This document shows positions 23,893-32,658 of a DNA stretch of 36,016 nt, in pieces. The DNA is from Desulfobacterales bacterium (GTDB lineage Bacteria; Desulfobacterota; Desulfobacteria; Desulfobacterales; UBA5852). The stretch covers positions 1 through 36,016 of the forward strand of contig JASJCV010000002.1 in NCBI GenBank assembly GCA_030065275.1, in the 5' to 3' direction. The position numbers were made by a program, and so were the translations under genes. The stretch's first letter is position 1. Each line of letters starts with the position of its first letter. The notes below the pieces were generated by a model, which made no database searches, was not told the origin of the DNA, and saw only the letters and a program-made list of their open reading frames with translations.

Positions 23893-24059
23893 ACAGCGGC
23901 CGGGCGGCTCCTGAACGCCCAATCCCGTAATTTTCATGCAGGAATATCGGACGTACCGCAAGTTCCATCGCCCGGCCGTGGCTCTCCGCCCGGATCGGCC
24001 TGCGACGGCGGATTAAGGCCTGAGCCTATGGACAACATATCGAACAAAGGAAAAAACAT

Positions 24060-24749
24060 ATGGGTTTCCCAATCAGGCCATTATTTCTGATCGCATTCTT
24101 GTTCTGGATCGCCCCGCCAGTGACGGCGGCTGGAATCGATGGTCCGGCCACCATCGAAGTCGTCGGCCGGGGAGATGTATCGCAACGGCCCGATCGGGCC
24201 ATTTTGCGCCTGGCCATCGAATCCAATGCCGCTGACGCTAACGAGGCGATACGCCAGAATGCCGCCCAGGCCGAAAAACTGATCAGTCGGCTCAAAAAGA
24301 TGATGACGCCCGACGACAGGATCGCGACCACCCAATTTCAACTCCACCCGGTTTACAGCCAGAAGGCGCGCATCACTCCCTCCAGTTACCGGGTCAACAA
24401 TACGGTCCAACTGGAAACAGGCCAGTTGGATCGCCTGGGCGCGTTTATCGATGCGGCCGCACAAGCGGGCAGCGTTCGCATCGGACAGTTGCAATTTCAC
24501 CATTCCCGCCAGGGTGCCCTCGCCCGCAAGGCCGCGGCCCTGGCTGTTGCCGATGCCCGCCGCATCGCCGATGAGCTGGCCCGGGCGGCCGGTGTGAAAA
24601 TCGTACGGTTGCACCAGTTGCGCTACACCGGGAACCATCACCCGGCGCCCATGCGGGCCGAAATGGCCATGGCCGCCGCGCCAACGCCCATCGAGATCGG
24701 TGATTTGAAGATCACAGAGCGGGTCGTGACGGTCTTTATCGTTGAATGA
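24060..24749 (+). CDS. SIMPL domain-containing periplasmic protein (DUF541)
   Basis: This 229-residue protein has a signal peptide (about 1-23, core LFLIAFLFWIAPPVTA) and then a SIMPL/DUF541 domain. Family features are the start ATIEVVGRGDVSQRPDRAIL, the heptad-like helix NEAIRQNAAQAEKLISRLKK, IATTQFQLHPVYSQ, a long segment YRVNNTVQLETGQLDRLGAF and the C-terminal ITERVVTVFIVE. The related E. coli protein YggE is linked to oxidative-stress tolerance and similar proteins form ring-like oligomers. The exact role is unknown. AAAGGA precedes the ATG. It converges on a HELVH protein gene and sits close to the Ni-SOD and CooT genes. Confidence 0.9.
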   Translation: MGFPIRPLFLIAFLFWIAPPVTAAGIDGPATIEVVGRGDVSQRPDRAILRLAIESNAADANEAIRQNAAQAEKLISRLKKMMTPDDRIATTQFQLHPVYSQKARITPSSYRVNNTVQLETGQLDRLGAFIDAAAQAGSVRIGQLQFHHSRQGALARKAAALAVADARRIADELARAAGVKIVRLHQLRYTGNHHPAPMRAEMAMAAAPTPIEIGDLKITERVVTVFIVE

Positions 24750-24779
24750 CATCCGGGGAGATGGTTTGTCCGCGCCGAA

Positions 24780-25292
24780 TCAGTCGCGGCCAGCCCTGAT
24801 ACTCAGGCGGCGGGCCTCTTTTTCCAGCGCTGAATCACGATAGCCATCAACCAGACAGTCCCGGATATATTGCTGCAGAAAAGCGCGCCGTCCCAAACGT
24901 TCATACTGGTGGACGTGGACCAGTTCATGCCGTACCACCACCGGATCGGCAGCGACAGCGCTGCAAAGAAATATGCCGTGGCCTGCTGTAAGGGCCACCG
25001 GATCGGCCAGCGCCACCCGGCTGAACCGTGCAATGCCCTTCAAGAGCCAACCGGCCGGCAGCGGTATATGGGCAACGACCAGGATCCGGACACGGCCTGA
25101 ATCCTTAAGCCCGATATTACGGGCGGACGCAAATTCCGCCCGGGTCAGCGGGCGGCCTTCGCGCCGAATTCTTTCCTCCTGCCGCTGAATCCAATGATGG
25201 ACCGGCGGCGTCAGGATGACGGCCGCCAATCGAGCCGCCGCCGCTCGCCAATTCGGTGGGCGGGGCTGAATTCTGGTCGCATTGTCTAGCAC
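24780..25292 (-). CDS. HExxH-type putative metallopeptidase-like protein
   Basis: This 170-residue protein contains VVVRHELVHVHQYERLGRRA (HELVH at 122-126, extra His128) and a downstream LEKEARRLS with Glu157 or Glu159 as a possible third ligand. The layout recalls small zincin-like domains of the DUF4157 type, where an HEL..HV.Q motif is common. No signal peptide is obvious, though residues 17-30 are moderately hydrophobic. The start is GTG at 25292 with GAGG four bases upstream; there is no better in-frame ATG. The function is unknown and catalysis is not assured. Confidence 0.75.
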   Translation of the reverse strand: MLDNATRIQPRPPNWRAAAARLAAVILTPPVHHWIQRQEERIRREGRPLTRAEFASARNIGLKDSGRVRILVVAHIPLPAGWLLKGIARFSRVALADPVALTAGHGIFLCSAVAADPVVVRHELVHVHQYERLGRRAFLQQYIRDCLVDGYRDSALEKEARRLSIRAGRD

Positions 25293-25564
25293 GTGTCCTC
25301 ATTGCTACCGGCATCGCCCCATCGGCCGGAATGGACCCGGCACCGCCGGGGCGTCGGATTGGCGGAAGGGTTCGGTCGGGATGATCCGGCCGCGCGTCTT
25401 TGTACTTCTCTTCTTATCGTACCGAACGCGGGGCCGGACACTTGAATTTCAGCCGCGGCATTCAATCGGGCATGTTGGTCCTGGTTGACGCGGCGGCAAA
25501 ACAGCGTCTTGATTTCCGGCCCGATTCCGAAACGACGGGCCCCGGTGGTGATAACGATGGGCTT

Positions 25565-26464
25565 TCAGCGCCGTCGTACGGCCAGAAAGATGCCGGCGAC
25601 GATCAGGAGCATGCCGATCCCATGAAACCACCGGAGTTGTTCGCCCAGGAAAATGAGCGCCATGGTGCCGCCGAAGACCGGCATAAGATACAGAAAAAGA
25701 CCGGCCCGGTTGGCCCCGATCAACTCGACCCCGCGATTGAAGCACAGGAACGAGCAGATCGAAGGGAAGACGGCCACGTAAGCCACCGAGGCGATCGTCA
25801 GTCCGTCCCAGCGGACGGCCCGCTGGTAGAGGGTTTCCCAGATGTACACGGGCAGCAGCATCATCGTGCCGAGGATAAATGTTACCGCCACGAAACTCAA
25901 GGGGTGCATGGGCGGGCGTTTGCGCAGCAAAACGGAATAACCGGCATAGGCCAGAACGGCCGTAAAAATGATGACATCGCCGGGATTGAAGGCCAGGGAG
26001 CGCAACGTTTGGGGATCGCCCCGGACGATGATGGTGACGGCGCCGAGCAAGGCGAAACCGACGCCCACCGCCTGGCGCACGGAGATCCGGTCCCGGAAAA
26101 GGACGAATGACAGGGCCACGATCATGACGGGCATCATGGTCTGCATCAGGAAAGCATTCAAGGCGATGGTGAACTGGAGACCGGCGTAGACCAGTGTGTT
26201 GAAGATGGCGACGCCCAGGGCAGCAAGCAGGAGGATGATGGCCGGATGCCGCCGGATGACGGCCCAGTCGCGCCGAATCCAAGGCAGGGCCGGCCAGACC
26301 ACCAGGAGAGTGGCGATGGCCCATCGCCAGAAGGCCAGGCCGATGGGCGGCACTTCGGTGCGCACGGCTCGTCCCAGAACAAAGTTGCCGGACCAGAACA
26401 GGACCGCCAGGGTCAGCAGCAGATGGGGCGAGTTGTTAAGGCGTGAAAGCAGCGCGCGATCCAT
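25565..26464 (-). CDS. EamA/DMT family transporter
   Basis: This 299-residue protein has about ten hydrophobic helices in two EamA repeats (about 13-148 and 160-297). Typical segments are LAVLFWSGNFVLGRAV in helix 1, MMPVMIVALSFVLFRDRISV at the end of repeat one and LYLMPVFGGTMALIFLGEQL in repeat two. Drug/metabolite transporters of this class export amino acids, metabolites or drugs. The substrate cannot be read from sequence. AAGGA seven bases before the ATG supports the start. The gap of 137 bases to the upstream TMEM175-like gene leaves co-transcription open. Confidence 0.92.
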   Translation of the reverse strand: MDRALLSRLNNSPHLLLTLAVLFWSGNFVLGRAVRTEVPPIGLAFWRWAIATLLVVWPALPWIRRDWAVIRRHPAIILLLAALGVAIFNTLVYAGLQFTIALNAFLMQTMMPVMIVALSFVLFRDRISVRQAVGVGFALLGAVTIIVRGDPQTLRSLAFNPGDVIIFTAVLAYAGYSVLLRKRPPMHPLSFVAVTFILGTMMLLPVYIWETLYQRAVRWDGLTIASVAYVAVFPSICSFLCFNRGVELIGANRAGLFLYLMPVFGGTMALIFLGEQLRWFHGIGMLLIVAGIFLAVRRR

Positions 26465-26601
26465 CGCGCTTCCTTAACATCACATCCCCCACAAGTAAAC
26501 GTTGGAGGTCTTCGCTGCGATGGCGGTGGGATTGGTGCCGCCGGCGCCGCGGACCGGACCGCATCGGTGTCGATCCTCAACGCCGTTCGGGAACGGGGCG
26601 A

Positions 26602-27240
26602 TCAGGCGTCTTCGGTGCCGCGCTTCCACCGACCCAGCAAGCGGGCCACCAGCGGGTAGGATAGCCAGGCCAGATCCCAGTAAAGACGCCCGGTAAAGGC
26701 GAAGGGGATGGTGATCAAGGCGGTCACAGGTTCGGCCAAAAAGGCCAGCTGAAGATTCCGGGCCTCGTCGTCATGGATACGATCGGACAGCAAACGGCGC
26801 TTATGGCAGGCATAGCGCCAGCTCCCCGCGGCCGCCAGCCCCACCATGCCGGCCATGGCGCTCTGCAGCGCCAACGCGTAGGGATCGTCCGGGAAATCGA
26901 TCCCCACACCGATCGCGTAGAGATAGAGCAGCAGGAAAAAAACCTGGCCGAGTGCCAGGATGGTATGACGATTGTCGGTCCGGGCCAGATTGCCGAAAAG
27001 GGCGTTGCTCTGAACCCAGTAGAGCACCACCAGGATCGTACCGATCAAGGCCAGGCCCAGGCCCTGCTTGTGGGCGTCCAGAAAACCCCAGATGGAGGCT
27101 CCCGTCCATTGCATTTCACTGGGATAGGGCAGCGCAAGCACCATGACGACCAGCACGATGGCAAAAACCGCGTCGACCAGCGTTCCCAGACGCTTCAATT
27201 GCCGGGTTTCGCGCTCTTGAATGGCGTTGGCTTTATTCAC
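26602..27240 (-). CDS. TMEM175/DUF1211-like integral membrane protein
   Basis: This 212-residue protein has six hydrophobic segments. The first, RLGTLVDAVFAIVLVVMVLA, resembles the signature helix of the TMEM175 potassium channel family, but LVD replaces the usual FSD triad. Later segments include GQVFFLLLYLYAIGVGI and AFLAEPVTALITIPFAF. Bacterial TMEM175 proteins form tetrameric potassium-permeable channels; the altered triad makes channel activity uncertain. I chose the GTG at 27240, with GGAG seven bases upstream, because the longer frame from 27294 translates an upstream hairpin into Cys-rich nonsense. Confidence 0.75.
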   Translation of the reverse strand: MNKANAIQERETRQLKRLGTLVDAVFAIVLVVMVLALPYPSEMQWTGASIWGFLDAHKQGLGLALIGTILVVLYWVQSNALFGNLARTDNRHTILALGQVFFLLLYLYAIGVGIDFPDDPYALALQSAMAGMVGLAAAGSWRYACHKRRLLSDRIHDDEARNLQLAFLAEPVTALITIPFAFTGRLYWDLAWLSYPLVARLLGRWKRGTEDA

Positions 27241-27255
27241 CGTCCAGCTCCAACA

Positions 27256-27288
27256 GCAAAGGCTGTATGCGCCGCACACAGCCTTTGC
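27256..27288 (-). terminator. Long perfect hairpin between mipA-like and TMEM175-like genes
   Basis: Eleven-base arms (GCAAAGGCTGT at 27256-27266 and ACAGCCTTTGC at 27278-27288) pair perfectly around an 11-base loop that itself contains TGC/GCA complementarity. It lies about 36 bases past the mipA-like stop and 16 bases before the GTG of the next gene. There is no T tract on the minus strand, so it may be an attenuating or mRNA-stabilising structure rather than a classical terminator. Confidence 0.55.
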
Positions 27289-27323
27289 TTGCATTCTGAT
27301 CGAATGGTGAAACCCGCGTTGAT

Positions 27324-28106
27324 TTAGAAGTGATAGGTGATCATGACGCCGCCCACGGCCTGGGTTTCACTGCCCTCGTCCACCACCGGGCTGTCGTCGT
27401 CGGCATCCCCGACCAGCTGCGAGATGCCGCCGATCACGTGCAGGTTCCAGGCGCCCGTGAAGTTCCAGGTATAGTTGGCGTTGAGCCCGACCTCGTAGAT
27501 GCCGCTATCCGCATCGTAGGTATCCAGTCCACTCCGCCTGGCATCCCGGCCGTCGATACCGAAATACGAACTCATGAAGTCCCCATCGCCAAACCCGGCA
27601 AAACCTTCCAGGCCGATGCGCATGGTCTGGAGAAAGCCCGTCCCCCAGCCGGCGGCGACACGCGTCAACTGCCCGTCGTTGCCGTCGGCCACGTCCCACA
27701 TCGTCTCGACCCGTGCGCTCCACCTGCCATAATCCTCGGTGGGGTACTCGATTCCCAGGAAACCACCCATCATGAAGGAGGTGTCCACATCTTCCAGATC
27801 ATCCACCTTGTCGTTGTCCACGTCGTCGCGCTCGCCGATGTATTCACCCACGAAGCCGCCCTTGAAGGTCGGATGCGGGATCAGGTTGGCCTTGACGCGG
27901 TTTCCCACGACATGGATGTTCATGTGATTGTCGAAATCGACCGTAAAAAAAGGCAGCGGCGCCGCTTCGTAATCGTCCGAGCCGATATAGTCCGGCGCGA
28001 CGGCCACACCACCACCCACACCCCAGTCCGCGGCATGCACGGCCGGCCAACCAGCGGTAAGCATCAGTATCCCAGTCAATACGATCATAATCAGTCTGCG
28101 ATTCAT
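27324..28106 (-). CDS. MipA/OmpV family outer-membrane protein
   Basis: This 260-residue protein has a signal peptide (about 1-25, ending PAVHA) and a beta-barrel profile ending in aromatic GGVMITYHF, the usual outer-membrane insertion signal. Family features are GVGGGVAVAPDYIGSDDYEA near the mature N-terminus, the acidic loop RDDVDNDKVDDLEDVD (about 93-108) and alternating strands such as GGFLGIEYPTEDYGRW. MipA/OmpV proteins serve as scaffolds for murein enzymes or as solute channels; the role here is unknown. AGGAGAACCGCG precedes the ATG. A TATAAT element lies about 50 bases upstream. Confidence 0.9.
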   Translation of the reverse strand: MNRRLIMIVLTGILMLTAGWPAVHAADWGVGGGVAVAPDYIGSDDYEAAPLPFFTVDFDNHMNIHVVGNRVKANLIPHPTFKGGFVGEYIGERDDVDNDKVDDLEDVDTSFMMGGFLGIEYPTEDYGRWSARVETMWDVADGNDGQLTRVAAGWGTGFLQTMRIGLEGFAGFGDGDFMSSYFGIDGRDARRSGLDTYDADSGIYEVGLNANYTWNFTGAWNLHVIGGISQLVGDADDDSPVVDEGSETQAVGGVMITYHF

Positions 28107-28590
28107 CGCGGTTCTCCTGCTAAACGTTTGGTGCGCCCGAAAAGCTAGAGCGGATATTATAGATCGATGTCGTCATGCCTGCAGATGATCGATCATCCGG
28201 GGATATTCACAAAGTTTTTCGGATCCATTAGTTGATGCGTCGATCCGGGAGCCAATTCGTTGCGGATGTGGTCAATCCGTCTGAGATCCGTTCCGTGAGA
28301 TCCCCTACCGGTCGGATTGCCTTAGCAAATATCACGAGACAATTCAATGCTTTTGGAAAATACCGCTGCCGGAGCTGCAATAGGAAGATAAACGATCGCC
28401 AATCACTTAGGGAGACAGCCGATCGACACAGACCATAGACGATGGAGGTGCGGTTTGAACCCGATGGAGGCTTGCCGGCTGGCAGCTTAGGGATTGGGGG
28501 CCGGTTCTTTAGGGACGGACCCTCCGCGCAGGGCGTGGGGTACCCGTTTTGTACGCGCATCATTTGAAGCCCCGGGACGCGCCGTACGGC
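28107..28590. other. Intergenic region without a convincing gene
   Basis: About 480 bases lie between ilvN and the mipA-like gene, both on the minus strand. Overlapping open frames run on both strands (28228-28563 minus, 28232-28438 plus). Neither has a good ribosome site and neither looks like a family I know. The right part (about 28440-28560) contains GC-rich runs such as GGGATTGGGGGCCGG. It may hold a decayed element, but I cannot show this. The mipA promoter is at its left end. Confidence 0.4.
28156..28161 (-). promoter_or_regulatory. Candidate -10 element of the mipA-like gene
   Basis: A perfect TATAAT on the minus strand lies about 50 bases before the ATG. The position 17 bases further upstream (CTGCAG) matches a -35 poorly, so an activator or another sigma factor may be involved. 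Confidence 0.35.
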
Positions 28591-29076
28591 CTATTTTTCC
28601 AGAGCCGTGAATCCAGAGCGTGCTGTTTCGACAACCCGCTCCCGGCCGACGGTTGCGGTGAAATCGTCGATCATCTGGGAAGTGCCGGCCACTTGAACGA
28701 TATAAAGGGCTTGGCTCTGGCGATCAAGGATATCAAAATTGAATCTGGCCTTGAGCTCTTCGATGAGGTTCTCGTCCGCTTCGAATTTGATGATGGCCAC
28801 CTCCCTCCAGAAACTGCGGTCGGAGTGCAGTTCGCGCGCGGAAATGACCTCGGTCATTTTTTCGATCTGCCGCAGGACCTGGAGAACCTTCGCATCATCA
28901 TCCTCGCGCAGGGTCAGGACCACGCGGCTGATACCGGGTTGCAGGGTTTTGCAGGCCGTGACGGTTTCGACGTTATACATCTTACGGCGGATCAACATGA
29001 AGATCTTGTTGAGCACGCCGGGGCGGTTGATGGCAAACAGCAGGATGGCGCGTCGCTTCATCGGCGCTGCATTCAT
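28591..29076 (-). CDS. ilvN: Acetolactate synthase small (regulatory) subunit
   Basis: This 161-residue protein carries an N-terminal ACT domain (about 9-85: RAILLFAINRPGVLNKIFML, VVLTLREDDDAKVLQVLRQI) and a C-terminal regulatory domain (REVAIIKFEADENLIEELKA, LYIVQVAGTSQMIDDFTATV). The ACT domain normally binds valine for feedback inhibition and activates the catalytic subunit. The length is that of the IlvN/IlvH family. GGAGGAGAAA directly before the ATG is an excellent ribosome site. It lies 129 bases downstream of ilvB on the same strand and is probably co-transcribed with it. Confidence 0.93.
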   Translation of the reverse strand: MNAAPMKRRAILLFAINRPGVLNKIFMLIRRKMYNVETVTACKTLQPGISRVVLTLREDDDAKVLQVLRQIEKMTEVISARELHSDRSFWREVAIIKFEADENLIEELKARFNFDILDRQSQALYIVQVAGTSQMIDDFTATVGRERVVETARSGFTALEK

Positions 29077-29205
29077 TTTCTCCTCCGTCGTCTTTAATCT
29101 CAGTCAGATCGATGCGTCGGTAAAAGCGTATGGCGTGCATCTCCCGCGGCGTGTGCCGGGGGTTCCCCTGCATCAACTCAAAGCGAATGCGGGACGGGCG
29201 GCCCG

Positions 29206-30939
29206 CTATCGATTACCAGGCGGGGTGACGATCATGTCCGCGATACCGCCGCCGGACGGCACCATGGGCAGAACGATTTCGCTCGGGTCGCACAAGAACT
29301 CCAGCATGTAGGCGCCTGGATGCCCGGCCGCCGTCTCGAGTGCGGTCTTAACATCCTCCACATCTGTAACCCGGCGATGCGGAATACCGTAGGCTCCCGC
29401 AATGGCCCCGAAGTCGGGATTTTTCATGGGTGTCCCGGCATAGCGGCCGTCATAGAAAAGGGTCTGCCACTGGCGCACCATGCCCAGATAACCGTTGTTC
29501 ATCAGCAGAATCTTAACGTCGATATCGTGCTCCATGATGGTGCCCAGCTCCTGGATGTTCATCTGGAATCCGCCGTCACCGCTGACCGACCAGACCTGCT
29601 CGTCCGGACGGGCCAATTTGACACCGATGGACATCGGCAAGGCGCACCCCATCGTGCCGGCACCGCCGGAGGTGAACCAGCTGTTGGGCGTCTGGAAATT
29701 GTAGAAACGCGCCATGATCATCTGGTGCTGACCCACGTCGGAAACGATAATGTCGCGGCCTCGGGTCACCTCCGACAAGCGGCGGGTGACGGTCTTCATG
29801 AGCAGCTGGCCCTCTCGCCCCACCCCGCCGTCGATCTCCTTCTCGATGGTGTCGGCGATCTCTTGCCTGAAACCGTCGATCTGTGCAAACCAACGCTGTC
29901 TCGGCTTGGGGGTCAGTTCGGGCGCCCGGAGCCAGAATTTAAGCGCCTCGGCGACATCGGCATTGATATCCACCGACGTGCGCACGTTTTTGTCGATCTC
30001 GGAGGGATCGATCTCCACGTGGATGACTTTGGCGTCACATGCGAAGCTCTCCAGGTTGCCGGTGACACGGTCGTCGAAACGCATGCCCAGGGAAATAATC
30101 AAATCGGCATTCAGCAGGGCACGGTTCGCCTCGACGGTGCCGTGCATTCCGACCATGCCCAGACTGAGCGGATGGTCCACCGGCATGGACGAAAGCCCGT
30201 GAAGCGTGAACGCTATGGGAATGTTGGCCTTTTCGGCCAGCGCCCGCAGGCGACCGCCGCCATTGGCGTTGATGATGCCGTGTCCACACAAAATGATGGG
30301 GCGCTCGCTGTGGTTGATGAGTTCGACGGCATCGCGGAGACGCTGTCGGTCGGGCAAAGGCGAGTAGTAGAAGCCGGGAAGGTCCGGCTCGTAGCTCTCG
30401 GGATCGAAGCGATAGCCCGCGTCGGCTTCCTGGATTTGAATGTCTTTGGGAATATCCACCACGACCGGTCCGCCCCGTCCCGTCGTAGCGACATAAAGCG
30501 CTTCATGCAGGGTTTCTTCGATTTCACCCACCTTCAAAGGCATATAGGTTTGCTTGGCCAGCGGCAGCATGACCCCGACGACATCGCTTTCCTGGAAGGC
30601 GTCGGTGGCGATCACACCGGTGGGCACCTGCCCCGTTATGGCCAGAAGGGGAACGGAGTCCATGCCGGCATCGGCAATCCCGGTCACCAGATTCATGGCA
30701 CCGGGGCCGGAAGTGGCCAGGCAAACGCCGATCTGCGGTCGGGCCAAACCGATCGAAGCGCGCGAAAGGCCCATGGCCATGAAGGCCGCCCCCTGCTCGT
30801 GCCGTGACATGATGAAATCGAAGCATTGCTGTTTTTCCATTTCGTCGAAAACCGGCATGATCGCACCGCCGGTGTAGCCGAAGATATAGCGAACCCCTGT
30901 GTCGCGCAGTGCCTTGAGGACCAGCTCTTTGCCTTGCAT
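29206..30939 (-). CDS. ilvB: Acetolactate synthase large (catalytic) subunit
   Basis: This 577-residue ThDP-dependent enzyme condenses pyruvate with pyruvate or 2-oxobutyrate, the first common step of valine, leucine and isoleucine synthesis. The ThDP-activating glutamate is in SRHEQGAAFMAMGL (Glu48). The FAD-domain region includes MRFDDRVTGNLESF. The C-terminal ThDP/Mg motif is VSGDGGFQMNIQEL with NNGYLG, followed by the family-diagnostic MVRQWQTLFYDGRYAGT that distinguishes biosynthetic AHAS from other ThDP enzymes. The start MQGKELVLKALRDTGV is preceded by AAAGG nine bases upstream. It is divergent from leuCD, and the small subunit gene follows. Confidence 0.95.
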   Translation of the reverse strand: MQGKELVLKALRDTGVRYIFGYTGGAIMPVFDEMEKQQCFDFIMSRHEQGAAFMAMGLSRASIGLARPQIGVCLATSGPGAMNLVTGIADAGMDSVPLLAITGQVPTGVIATDAFQESDVVGVMLPLAKQTYMPLKVGEIEETLHEALYVATTGRGGPVVVDIPKDIQIQEADAGYRFDPESYEPDLPGFYYSPLPDRQRLRDAVELINHSERPIILCGHGIINANGGGRLRALAEKANIPIAFTLHGLSSMPVDHPLSLGMVGMHGTVEANRALLNADLIISLGMRFDDRVTGNLESFACDAKVIHVEIDPSEIDKNVRTSVDINADVAEALKFWLRAPELTPKPRQRWFAQIDGFRQEIADTIEKEIDGGVGREGQLLMKTVTRRLSEVTRGRDIIVSDVGQHQMIMARFYNFQTPNSWFTSGGAGTMGCALPMSIGVKLARPDEQVWSVSGDGGFQMNIQELGTIMEHDIDVKILLMNNGYLGMVRQWQTLFYDGRYAGTPMKNPDFGAIAGAYGIPHRRVTDVEDVKTALETAAGHPGAYMLEFLCDPSEIVLPMVPSGGGIADMIVTPPGNR

Positions 30940-31001
30940 GGTGTCAGACCTTTCTTTTCGTTGAGCATGCGGTTTGTCGAAGCCTACGCGGCATCGTATG
31001 G

Positions 31002-31017
31002 CCGCTGCTCACAGCGG
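31002..31017 (-). promoter_or_regulatory. Small hairpin in the ilvB upstream region
   Basis: CCGCTG and CAGCGG pair around a CTCA tetraloop about 63 bases before the ilvB start. A run of seven T lies just upstream of it on the minus strand, not downstream, so it is not a classical attenuator. I saw no leader peptide rich in branched-chain codons. A role in ilvB regulation is speculative. Confidence 0.22.
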
Positions 31018-31201
31018 GCAAAAAAACGGTAGAGTAAGTACTATAATCGCTTTTGGGCGAAAGGCCACATCGCGGATTTAAAAACTTGACGCCGTCGGTC
31101 ATCATAGGCATTTTACCTCCGGGTTACAGGCATCTGCCGACATTATCAACCGTTTAGGCTTCTTGGGCTACTCTCAACCGACATAATCAAGGGCGTTCGA
31201 C

Positions 31202-32611
31202 ATGGGAATAACTTTGTTCGACAAAATCTGGTCGGCGCACGTGGTGCGCGACCTGCCGGACGGGACGTCGCTGCTCTACATCGACCGCCACCTGGTACAT
31301 GAGGTCACCAGTCCCCAGGCCTTCGAAGGCCTGCGCCTGGCCGGTCGCCGTATCCGCCGCCCCGAGCTGACCTTCGCGACCATGGACCACAACGTTCCCA
31401 CCACGCCCGACCGGCTCGACATCGCCGACCCCGTATCGCGCGCCCAGATGGAGGCCCTCAAGGCCAACTGCGACGAGTTTGGCATTCCTTTATACGGCCT
31501 GGGCGACGAACGCCAGGGCATCGTTCACGTGATCGGACCCGAACTCGGCTTGACCCTGCCTGGTCTCACCATCGTCTGCGGAGATTCGCACACTTCGACC
31601 CACGGCGCTTTCGGGGCCCTGGCCTTTGGTATCGGCACTTCCGAAGTTGAACACGTCCTCGTTACCCAGACCCTGGTGCAGCGCAAACCCGGATCATTCC
31701 GTGTCGAATTCACCGGGCGTCCCGGACCGCATATATTCTCCAAGGATATGGTGCTGAGGATGATCGGGTTGATCGGAACGGCCGGCGGCACTGGATACGT
31801 CCTCGAATACGGCGGAGAAGCCGTGCGCGCCCTATCCATGGAAGCCCGCATGTCGATTTGCAATATGAGCATCGAGGCCGGGGCGCGCGCCGGCATGATC
31901 GCGCCGGACGAGACCACGTTTGACTATGTTGCCCGTGAAAAACGCCCTTTTGCCCCCGGGGAGGAAGACTTCGAGCGTGCGCTCTCCCACTGGCGCTCGC
32001 TTCCCAGCGACGACGATGCGCTCTACGACCGCACCCTGACCATCGACACCGCCGCCCTCGCCCCCCAGGTCACCTGGGGTACCAATCCCGGCATGGTGAT
32101 CGACGTCGACCAGGTCATACCCGAACCGGACGACCTGCCCGGCTACAGCCGTGAAGACGTTACCAAGGCGCTCGACTACATGGGCCTTTCGCCCGGCACG
32201 CGGTTGACCGACGTGGATGTCGACGTGGTCTTTATCGGCAGTTGCACCAACTCCCGGATCGAGGACCTGCGCCAGGCCGCCGCCGTTCTGGATGGCCGTC
32301 GTAAAGCCGAACATGTCGAGCTGCTGGTGGTTCCGGGGTCGGAGCAGGTCCGGCGGCAGGCGGAAGCCGAGGGCCTGGATCGCATTTTCAAGGATGCCGG
32401 GGCCCAGTGGCGCTTCGCCGGCTGCAGCATGTGCCTGGGCATGAACCCGGACCAGCTCCGTCCGCAGCAGCGTTGCGCCTCCACCTCGAACCGCAATTTC
32501 GAGGGGCGGCAGGGCAAGGGCGGCCGCACGCATCTCGTCAGCCCGGAAATGGCCGCTGCCGCTGCTGTGGCCGGTCGTTTCGTGGATATACGCACCTGGC
32601 TGGAATCCTGA
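31202..32611 (+). CDS. leuC: 3-isopropylmalate dehydratase large subunit (long, enterobacterial type)
   Basis: This 469-residue aconitase-family enzyme isomerises 2-isopropylmalate to 3-isopropylmalate for leucine synthesis. It matches E. coli LeuC closely along its length: [70 protein letters not shown] and [16 protein letters not shown]. The 4Fe-4S cluster cysteines are in [14 protein letters not shown] and GCSMCLGMN. The C-terminal [20 protein letters not shown] is complete. AAGGG about nine bases before the ATG supports the start. leuD follows after 47 bases. Many Desulfobacterota carry a shorter archaeal-type LeuC, so this version stands out. Confidence 0.95.
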   Translation: MGITLFDKIWSAHVVRDLPDGTSLLYIDRHLVHEVTSPQAFEGLRLAGRRIRRPELTFATMDHNVPTTPDRLDIADPVSRAQMEALKANCDEFGIPLYGLGDERQGIVHVIGPELGLTLPGLTIVCGDSHTSTHGAFGALAFGIGTSEVEHVLVTQTLVQRKPGSFRVEFTGRPGPHIFSKDMVLRMIGLIGTAGGTGYVLEYGGEAVRALSMEARMSICNMSIEAGARAGMIAPDETTFDYVAREKRPFAPGEEDFERALSHWRSLPSDDDALYDRTLTIDTAALAPQVTWGTNPGMVIDVDQVIPEPDDLPGYSREDVTKALDYMGLSPGTRLTDVDVDVVFIGSCTNSRIEDLRQAAAVLDGRRKAEHVELLVVPGSEQVRRQAEAEGLDRIFKDAGAQWRFAGCSMCLGMNPDQLRPQQRCASTSNRNFEGRQGKGGRTHLVSPEMAAAAAVAGRFVDIRTWLES

Positions 32612-32658
32612 AGCGCCAGCGTTCGATGCAGGGCTTCAACAATCCATGAGGAATCGCC

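Noticed and set aside
27416-27826. Acidic loop of the MipA-like protein as calcium-binding repeats
   Set aside because: The RDDVDNDKVDDLEDVD segment resembles type-3 repeats, but a similar acidic loop is a normal feature of the MipA/OmpV family, so no separate calcium-binding domain is claimed.
28228-28563. 111-codon minus-strand open frame downstream of ilvN
   Set aside because: No ribosome site, composition unlike the neighbouring proteins and an overlapping plus-strand frame; kept only as an unexplained region.
29320-30807. 495-codon plus-strand open frame opposite ilvB
   Set aside because: IlvB on the minus strand is unmistakable. The opposite frame is open only because of GC-rich codon structure and its translation has no family resemblance.
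31042-31047. TATAAT in the ilvB-leuC gap as a plus-strand -10
   Set aside because: The position 17 bases upstream (CAAAAA) does not resemble a -35 and the distance to leuC would be about 155 bases; not enough support.
31086-31115. TTGACG as -35 of a leuC promoter
   Set aside because: No -10-like hexamer occurs at 16-18 bases; the best (CATTTT) is poor, so I did not annotate it.
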